A stretch of DNA of 11,261 nt from Chlorobiota bacterium (GTDB taxonomy: Bacteria; Bacteroidota; Ignavibacteria; Ignavibacteriales; Ignavibacteriaceae), in the NCBI GenBank assembly GCA_008363265.1, contig RHKR01000036.1, forward strand, positions 1 to 11,261, given 5' to 3'. Shown one piece after another: positions 1-9,000 of this stretch. The stretch's first letter is position 1. Each line of letters begins with the position of its first letter. Position numbers and translations under genes: made by a program. The notes beneath the pieces were generated by a model. That model did no database searches and was not told the DNA's origin. It saw only the letters and a program-made list of their open reading frames with translations.

Positions 1-3000
1 GATCTTCAGGGAAGCACCCCTTCCCTCTCATTCACCGCGAAGGGTGACGGACCGCCGGCAGCCACCGGCGTTCTGATAAATATGCCCGACACTCTTGAAA
101 TAACAAAAGACGGTCTCGGTATCGCCGGAACGGGAATCGCATTTTTAAGATACGAAGGAAGAACCTACAACCTCGGAGCGGGGTTCATTAATGGATTCAA
201 GATCGGACTTGAGAACAAGGAAATTACAGCAGGACAGGTTAATCTCATTCTTAACAGTTCGCTGGTGGCCTCACTTAACCGGTCGGGTTTCAATGTATAC
301 GCTCTAAATCTGATAACAACAGTTCTCCCCGCGAGGCTTCCGATGCCGAGAAGCGACATTGCCTTCATACAGTTGAGGGATCAGAATGATTCGCTGCTGG
401 TGAATTTTGAAGAAGCAGGGGATAATGTCAGGATAATAACCAAGCCGGATGTTCCTGTCCTCGCTTCATTCCCCGGACTGAAGTTCAACGGCACTGTTGC
501 CCCTGAGCTGATGATCGAGTTTGACATAACAGTTGATAAAAATGACCATTCACTGAAGCTTGGCAGGATAGAAGTTGAAGTGCCGGCCGACAAACTTGGC
601 ACTTTCGACCTCACCGGGGTGGGCATACCATATAAACTGAAGCGTTTTGAGTATAAAGTTGAAGAGGGGATAACTAAACTCCTCTTCGGTGGTGTTCTTA
701 CACTCTTCAAAACCGAATTTGGGAATGAGAATCTGGTACTACAGGTTGATCAGACCGGTTATCTCAAGTCACAGTTCAACTTCAACACTGATAAAAAGAT
801 ATTCCTTGTTGAAGGCTCCGACAGGCTTGCTCTCGAAGTTACAAAGGTTGCAGGAACCGTGAATACCGATCTTGTGAACTACAGCGTGCCTGACTTTGAT
901 ATCGCGGTAACCGGCGGTCTGAGACTCAAACTCACTGAAACGAAATCGCACGCGGTTTCAACGACACTCAGGGTAAGCAATAATACATTTGAGCTGGTTG
1001 ATTTCAACTTTACACTACCCGATTCACTCCCGAAACTCGCGCTTGGCAAACTGAATCTTGATCTTCTCGATATCAAATTGCCAAATATTTCCTTCTCGCC
1101 TGAGTTCGGATGGGACTTTGATCTCGATCTCGATGTTAATCTCGATTTCCCCTCGCTAAACTTCAGCATCCCCGATCTTCCGAGTTTCGAGATCGGCAAG
1201 CTTGGTCTGAACTTCCCTCAGGTTTCGATACCTCAGCTTACGGTACCCGAGTTCAACCTGAAGGGTTTTTCATTTCTTCCGCTTAGCTTCAGGATGCCGA
1301 AATTTTCACTGAACATTTTCGATCCCTTCAATATCAGTTGGGACGACCTCGCGTTCTCGTTTGATTTTGAGCTGAAATTCCCGAATATTCCGAAGATCCC
1401 GCAACAACTGCGGAACCTGAAGGTCTATGTGGTCGATGCCGGTTTTAACGGAAGCAATCTGACAGGAAGAATTGCCGATGCGGCTTATCTGGGCGACGAT
1501 TTCTTCATTCCGTTCGGAACCACCGGCGGCGGTTACCTGATCAAGGGGGTGGGAGGCTCACTCTCCGGGGGTACGGACGGCGATCAGATCGTTGATCTGA
1601 AAGTGAAGGGAAGCATCGTTCTGCCCGAGCGTCTGAGATGCGCGAACAGCAACGGACAAACCACACTCGGCGAGAACATGCTCAGCATCAACAGTCTGGG
1701 AATGATCTCGGGTGAAGTGAGGGGATTCGTACCCCAGTGCGACATAAAGCTCGGCAAGGCAGTGCTTAATGTAACCACTTCAGACCTCTTCTTCTCGAAT
1801 GTTCCCGATACCCAATATGTACGGCTCGATCTGGCTGCCAACCTCTCCCTCCCTGTCAGTGAGGGTAACACCGCCCGCGGCTCAGGCAACATTTCACTCG
1901 ACCTTACAAACGGAAAAATTCTCGACGGTGCCATCGGCATCAACCAGCCGTTTACAATCTCATTACCAAAGCAAAAACCTGTTTTCAACTTTACGGTCAA
2001 TCAGGCATCGGTCGGACGTGAAGGTTTCGCGTTCTCAGGCAACAGCAAGCTTACCTTCGACGGCGGTGCGAGCGTTGATGTAAGCTTCCAGAACTTCCTT
2101 CTTTCGCTCGAAGATCTTGCCTACCAGGGTGGATCGGTTTCGGTCAACAGTTCATTCGGACTACTCGTTACGCTCGAGAACGGCGCTATGAGCTGGAAGG
2201 CTGTCAAAGGTGACCATGTTCTCAGTCAGAACAACACTCTGTTGTTAACCATGCCTTCCGGGCTTACAATTTCAAACAACAAGATAGCCCTTACTGGTGA
2301 AAGTGCCGTTTCATTCATCTACAACAATCAGACCTACAACGCTTTAAGACTGGTATTTGAAGACAATTGTGAGATTTCATTCGTTGATTTCAAGGTAAGA
2401 CAGGGAAGGATGTCGTTCTACCGCGGCACCGAAAGACTCGCCTTCCTTGATGCCACAGGCTTTGTGCTCGATAATATCGCCGCGATAGTCGAACTGCCGG
2501 CGAAAATGCCTCTTGGTTCCCTCAACAGGGCATATCTTGTATTACGCGACCAGAACGGAAACCCGCTTGTGAAAACCGAGAACACCCAGAACGGTTTGCG
2601 TATCGGAAACCGTGAGGGATCGATGGTTAAACTTGTGGTTCCAGCCCTCAAATACACATCAGCGGAAGCACCCGAGTTCAACATTGCGCTTGACATCGTT
2701 GTTAACCAAACAACATTCGAACCCGTAAGCGGTTCGATACTTGTTGAAGGTGCTAACGCCCCCCTCCTCGATCTAAGCAGCAAGGGGATACCGTTAAAAA
2801 TAACCCGGCTCGGCTTCACTGCCGGTGCGGGAGGCTACGAGCTAACCGCGAGTGGCGGGGTTGTACTCCCGCAGGCACTTGGCGGACTGGAAGCCGTGAT
2901 AGAACGGATCGTGATAAACGACGATGGCCTCTCCGGTACAGTAACAATGGGTACCTATTCTGAAAGATTCAACCCGAACGCCGGGTATCTTAAAGCACTA

Positions 3001-6000
3001 AAGCTCGGAACTTTTGCCGAGTTCAAACTGCAGGGGCTCAATTTCACATTCGGTAACGAGAAGAGTTTCAAGCTCTCGGGTGATATTAAATCGAAATTTT
3101 TCAGGTCGGGAAGCGACACTTCCGCGATCCATTTTACGGCACTTTTCCAGAACAACAGTTTCAATTTCGGGTTCGATCTTTCTCACATCCCCGGTGCCGA
3201 GATCCCTGTATCTGTCGCAAGATTCAGGCCTCAGAGCATAGGAACTCAGCCGTCGATCTCGATCTCTTTCAGTCAGAACGATTTTGAACTGTTGCTGAGC
3301 GGCACTCTTACCGCCCCCTCTATCTCACCCGAATTTTCCGTTTCATTTCAGGGGCTTCGCCTCTCCAAAGACGCGGTTGAAGTGCCCGAAGTGGATATCA
3401 CTCTCCCCTCGGCTTATCAGCGGTTCAAGCTGTTCAAGGCAGATTTTGAACTGAAGAACATCGGCAGCAATAAGGCCGTTGCTTTCAGCTACGAGAATGA
3501 TATCTTCTATATGTCGATGAGCGGGGCGATCACATTTATGGGTAAAACCAGCGAGTTCTTTGGCTTCAAGGTTGGTACCAACGGCAGCATCAGCATGTCG
3601 GGGGCGAACCTCCTTACAGAGACCACCTGGGTGGTTGAGAACAGGCTTGCTCTCACAAAACTTGCCGTCACATCCGAGAATAATGTTTACTATCTTGATG
3701 TGAACGGCCTCGTAAGACTCCCCCAACCGGCGGACTCGAGTGACCAGTTATTCAGAATGAAAGTCGGAACCGATGGTTCTGTTACCGGTGGGGCGAAGGT
3801 TGTGGTGTTCAATGAAGAACCGGGACTCGGCAACAACGACAGGAGTGAGTTCAACCTTTGGGTCGGCAAGTTCGATCCCGAGTATCTCGCGATAAACATT
3901 GATCTCGACAATTACCGGAATTCGAACATTGAGGTTGTTTCAAGTTTTTATTTCAAGAACGATCCTCAGAAATATATCAGGTTCGGAAGCAGATCAGGCG
4001 GGGCCACAACCGCGGGACTAACCATCGGGTTCAATGGCGATTACACTTGGGGTCCCGTGAACGCGAACGGCCTGACCGATATAGAGTTCGGTAACCTGCG
4101 GCTTAATATCACAAATTACACGACTGAATCGCTTGAGAACGGGAAGTTTAAACTGACCGTGAGCGGAACCGCCGCGGCAAACTTCAATTCAGTCGCGGGA
4201 AGCCTCAATTTCAGCGATCTTGGCATCCACTCCGACGGTACGCTTGAGAATGTGAACGGGATGATAACAGGCGGATCGCTCGATGTGAAGAATGTGATCA
4301 GCCTCAGTATCAGTTCATTCGCCATGAGTTTCGAGGAAACCGAGCTTACCCTGAGGGAGGGAAGTTTCGTAACCGAGAGCAGCGGAGGAACGGTTGACTC
4401 ATCAGTTGTACTTGTAAAGAACTTCATCCGCTTTGGAGGTTCAGTAACCATTCCCAACTTCGGCGGGGGCGGCGTTGACCAGTTCCTTCTTTACACAAGG
4501 AAATCGGACAATGGCGTTAACCTCCTGATCAAGAATGCCAATTTCAGCATGAAAAGCGGCATGGTGCAGTTCGGTGTTGATATATCATACCGCACCGAAG
4601 GTGACAACTTCTTCCTGATGTTCGCGGGCAACGGCAAGCTGAACAGGATCTATGACATTGCCGTAATCGGAAAGTTGAGCAAGGAGGAGAATACCACAAG
4701 AGCGGGGATATTCATGGCCGCGCTCGAGATGCCCCCGATCGTTATCGGTCCGGGAATTCTCCTTACAGGCGTTGGCGGAGGTTTCTTCCTCAATCCGACA
4801 CAGCAGGACCTCAATATCGTTCGGGCGAAATGCGGTCTCGATAATGATACCAAGGGGAGGGTGGTCGCGAGTCCGGGCTCTTTTGCCGCGCTCGTTTACG
4901 GTCAGTTCGCTTTCGGGGCGAACAGTGTGATCAACGCGCGGGTGCTCCTGACCCTCTCGGAGAACAACTTTAATCTGGCCGGCAAGGCGGTTCTCCTTAA
5001 CCAAACAAACAGCATAAACGGAAAGTTTGAACTGACTGTCGGATTCAGCGAAGCCTACGCGCTGGGTTCTCTCACGGTCGATCTTAACATGCGGTCGCTA
5101 ATAACGGGACAGGCGACTCTCGATTTCTACATCTACAACCAGAACACATGGGGAATAGTCGGCAGGGCCAACTACAACATTATTAATGCAATAAACGGCA
5201 GCGGCGATTTTTATGTGGGAGACCAGGGCTTTTATGCCTCGGCGAGGATGTCACAGGGTTTCAATGTCTGGATCGTTAAGGTTGAAGGGGGGCTCGACCT
5301 CAAGGTATGGTACAGGCCGAATCTTGACTGGGGAGCCTACTTCGAGGTTTACATCGATGCCTCGGTTTTTGGTGGTATAGCTTCCGCCAAGGGAACGGCC
5401 AGGGGAATTCTCAGAGAGACAAATCAGGAGTTCACCCTCTATGGCGGGGCATCACTCTCGATCAATCTCCTCTTCATCAACTGGGATGGTGACATCTGGC
5501 TGCGGATATCGCAAAGAGGTTACAGTGCCGGGTTCGGACGCGACGGGGCGATGGACGCGCTAATTGAAAATGCGCGGAATATTGGAACCGCAATGACCGC
5601 GACCGCCGCTAACGCCAAAACTCAGCTGGCCAACACTCCCGTACCCTCTCTCGGGATAACCCCGCAAGTTATAGCAATGGCGATCGACAGTATGTACTAC
5701 CGTCTGACGCAGGTAAGATCTTTCGATCAGTCGGTAGCGAGCAGCTGGGCAGCCTGGTTCCAGGATATGATCAACAACGAAAACAACCGGGTGAACAACA
5801 ATATTTCTGTTTACATGGCCGACTATTTGAACAGTCTCAGGGATGCCCTTCTTGGTACCGGCGGTAATGTGGGTGAGCTAAAGAGCGCGATTCTTCAGGC
5901 GATTCCGCTCATTGATCAGAAAATGTCAGAATTCAACAACAGTGTGGTGACACTCTCCAACAGTCTGACAAATGTCAGTAACAATATTGTGCTTCCGGGA

Positions 6001-9000
6001 GAACCTGTTCAGCTGAATATCTCAAACCCGTTGGAAACAGCTGTATTTTCTGCTCCTCAGGTTACTTATTCAAATTCAGGTGGCCAAATAGTGGCGAATG
6101 TTGTATCCGGTCCTTCGTTTTCACTGAATGAAGGAAGTATAAACAATAACAGGCAAAAGATCGATCAGTTTTTCACAAGTTCTGTCGAGTATGAAAACCT
6201 GATGAAGTCGAACCTTGCTTCTATCGAGACAATGATCGGCGGATTCGACGCGATCTTTGGCGGGGCGGATAATCAGTTCCTGTCACTCGGCCTCAAGTTC
6301 AACGAGCTTCGCTCCTCGGTGGAAAATCTCTATAAACTGATGGGTGAGTACTACTATGCCGACAGAAGATATCTGATAAACACAGCCGGGTTCAACCTGA
6401 TATTTAATACATCGAGCGAATTTGCCTTCAGGCGACATGATATCGAGAGGATAGAGGAAACAGGTACTTCCGGCGGCACGATCCGTGAAGTTCCTTTCAG
6501 CGATGAGCAACTCGCCTTAAGAGCTTACAGCAGGTGGCTGAGGATAAAAAATCTCGCCGGGGACACCACCACCGCTGGATTTCATGCGGAGTTTCAAGCC
6601 CTGACTTCAGCGCAAAAACTTGAATCTGCAAGAAACCTGCTGCGCCAGCTTTACAATACCATCCCGAGAGATGCATTACAACTGACTGCTGACCGGGCTC
6701 TTCCCAGAATGGTTGCAATAAAGGGTGCATTTGAGAGCAGGATCAGCAGTGTCTACAACACTCACTCCCTTTACACCAATCTGCTGGGTAAAGTGTTCGA
6801 AAAGAGGCATTCGATGGCGCAGAATCTGTTCGAGGTGCTCGACCGGTATGTTTACTGGAAGGCCACCCAGCATGACACTGTAAAGAATGCTGCTCCTTCA
6901 CTCGAGTCGCTTACGTCGAAGAAGGCCGCCGTGGTGGCTGATCTCACTCTTCCGGTTATCAGCAGCCTGGGACAGTCGAACACAAACATGCGCTATGTTA
7001 ATTCCCAAAGCTACAACTGGGCTTCAGCGAGCGGTAATATTATCGAGTATGCCATCCAGCGAACCGAAGGGGATACTCCTGCCAACGACAGCAGTTATGT
7101 GAGTGTCGGAAATATTACCTCTATGAAATTCTTCAACTTCCCGGACAGGGATTCTGTTCAGACGACAACACCTGTAACGCTCCATCTGAGGGCACGCAAC
7201 AAGGCAGGGCTCGTAAGTTACAGGTCGGTCACTTCACAAGTGGAGACCGGTCCGGTGGGGATTTCAGGTGACGGCGGCACCAACACCAACACATCACCGC
7301 CCGATTACAGCCCGCCTACAACGCCGGTCGTGAGTTTATTACAGGTGATCGAAGTGGGTCAGGGGTCATCGTTATACTACATTTCCCCGAACACAGGCAG
7401 CCTCAAGGCAAGGTGGTCATCGAGCGATCCGCAGTCAGGCGTAACAGGATACGCGTATTCGATCGGTACCTCACCCGGCACTACAAATGTGAGGGACTGG
7501 CAGGATGTCGGCACCATTTCAGACATGCTGATCCAGGGGCTTGAACTACAGGACAAGGGGAATTACTACCTGAATGTTGTCGCGAGGAACCGTGACGGGA
7601 TCGCAAGCGAGACCGGTTCATCTTCAAGGCTGTTCATCGACGCGACAAGGCCACCTGCACCGGTGATCATGCCAGCGCAGCCGGTAGCATTCAACGCTTC
7701 GCAGTCAGTTCCCTCGGGAAGTGGTTTTGGTAACATCTTCCAGCCCCTCCCGGCACCCGGACAGGTTTCGGTCAGCGGCAACGCATCGGTGAATTTCAGC
7801 TGGTCGGTTGAGAATGATTCGGGAATAGTTGGTTACCAGTACAGGATATTCACCCTCCCCGACAGCACGGCAGTAACCGACGGATGGATAAGCGCGGGTA
7901 AGGTAAATTCAGTAACCCATGCCTTCCCCACATCGAAGCAATTCAAATCGCTCAGGATCGAACTGAGAAGTGTGAAATACACCGGAGTTATCGGCGATGC
8001 CACTGCCTCAAATCAGTACAAGCTTGCCGATAACACAAAGCCCGGCACTCCAGAGCTCCGCTACTTCTATGGTGTACCGGTTGGTGCCACGGGTACCATG
8101 CCCAAGTCGAACCTGAACCTCTACTTCAGCAGGCAGGCGGCTGACGCCGAGTCGGGTATAAACAGATATCAGATAGCGGTGACCGATCAGCGCGCATACC
8201 TGTATCAGGGTTTCAATTGGGTGGATCACTCCTCGTTTGTGAATATCCCTGCTGACGGAATTGTGAGAATTCCACCTTCACTTCTCGAGAATTACGAATT
8301 GGGCAGTGCCATCTACATCCACATCAGAGCAGTGAACAATGCTGGCCTCGCCGGGGATATTGTCAGCAGCGAGCGGTTCCATTTACTGGATGACACCCCT
8401 CCCGTTATCGAAGAGATGACAGTGGTAAACGCGGCAAGGCAGATCACCGGGTCGGATACAACCTTTATCTCCGGTACTGATGAATACACCGTGCGGTTCA
8501 GGGTTTCCGATCCTCAGAGCGGTATCAACATGGTCTCGCTTCAGGAGAACGGAAATGGTGGTGGTGCCACAGTTCACAGCCTTAATGGTGTGGAATACAC
8601 GGTTTCCGGCAACAGAACGGGATTCTATCCTTTCAGTGAACCGGTGGATCTAACACTTCATGTTGAGAACAGAACAGGAGTAAGCCAGACGAAGACTTTG
8701 CGGTTAAACTTCGACAGGACTCAACCCGCGGCCCCGACTGTATCATCGCCGGGAGTTGACGCCTCGCAATCGCAACAGGGTGCCACCTACGGAGAGGCAC
8801 CTGACCCGTTACCGGAGATAATTAATGACCAGCCGGTAACGGTAAATCAGATAAATGTGAACTGGTCGGTTGGCGACACTTCAGGGATCACCGGTTATGA
8901 GTATCGTGTGATCACCAGGGATGCCGGTCTCGAGCTCACTCAGGGATGGGTTTACACAACGCAGCGTTCGGTTACTATTCCGCTCAACGGCAGTTATCAA

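Noticed and set aside
82..84. ATG at 82 as the start of the giant gene
   Set aside because: No Shine-Dalgarno sequence precedes it, the frame is open to base 1, and its second-copy equivalent (2251) is internal to the protein with homology extending upstream.
1114..1149. Asp-rich alternating run as a calcium-binding (dockerin or thrombospondin type 3, DxDxDG) motif
   Set aside because: The spacing is strict Asp/hydrophobic alternation without the Gly and loop residues of DxDxDG motifs, so a beta strand is the simpler reading.
1799..2083. Out-of-frame + strand open frame of 94 codons inside the giant gene (similar ones at 3014, 6887, 8921, 9359, 10720)
   Set aside because: Low-complexity translations rich in Ser/Arg/Pro with no domain signal; they overlap frames with clear repeats and domains.
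5539..6948. Helical module as a phage tape-measure or methyl-accepting segment
   Set aside because: It is shorter, less regular in heptads and flanked by beta zones and Ig-like domains; no phage or chemotaxis genes are nearby.
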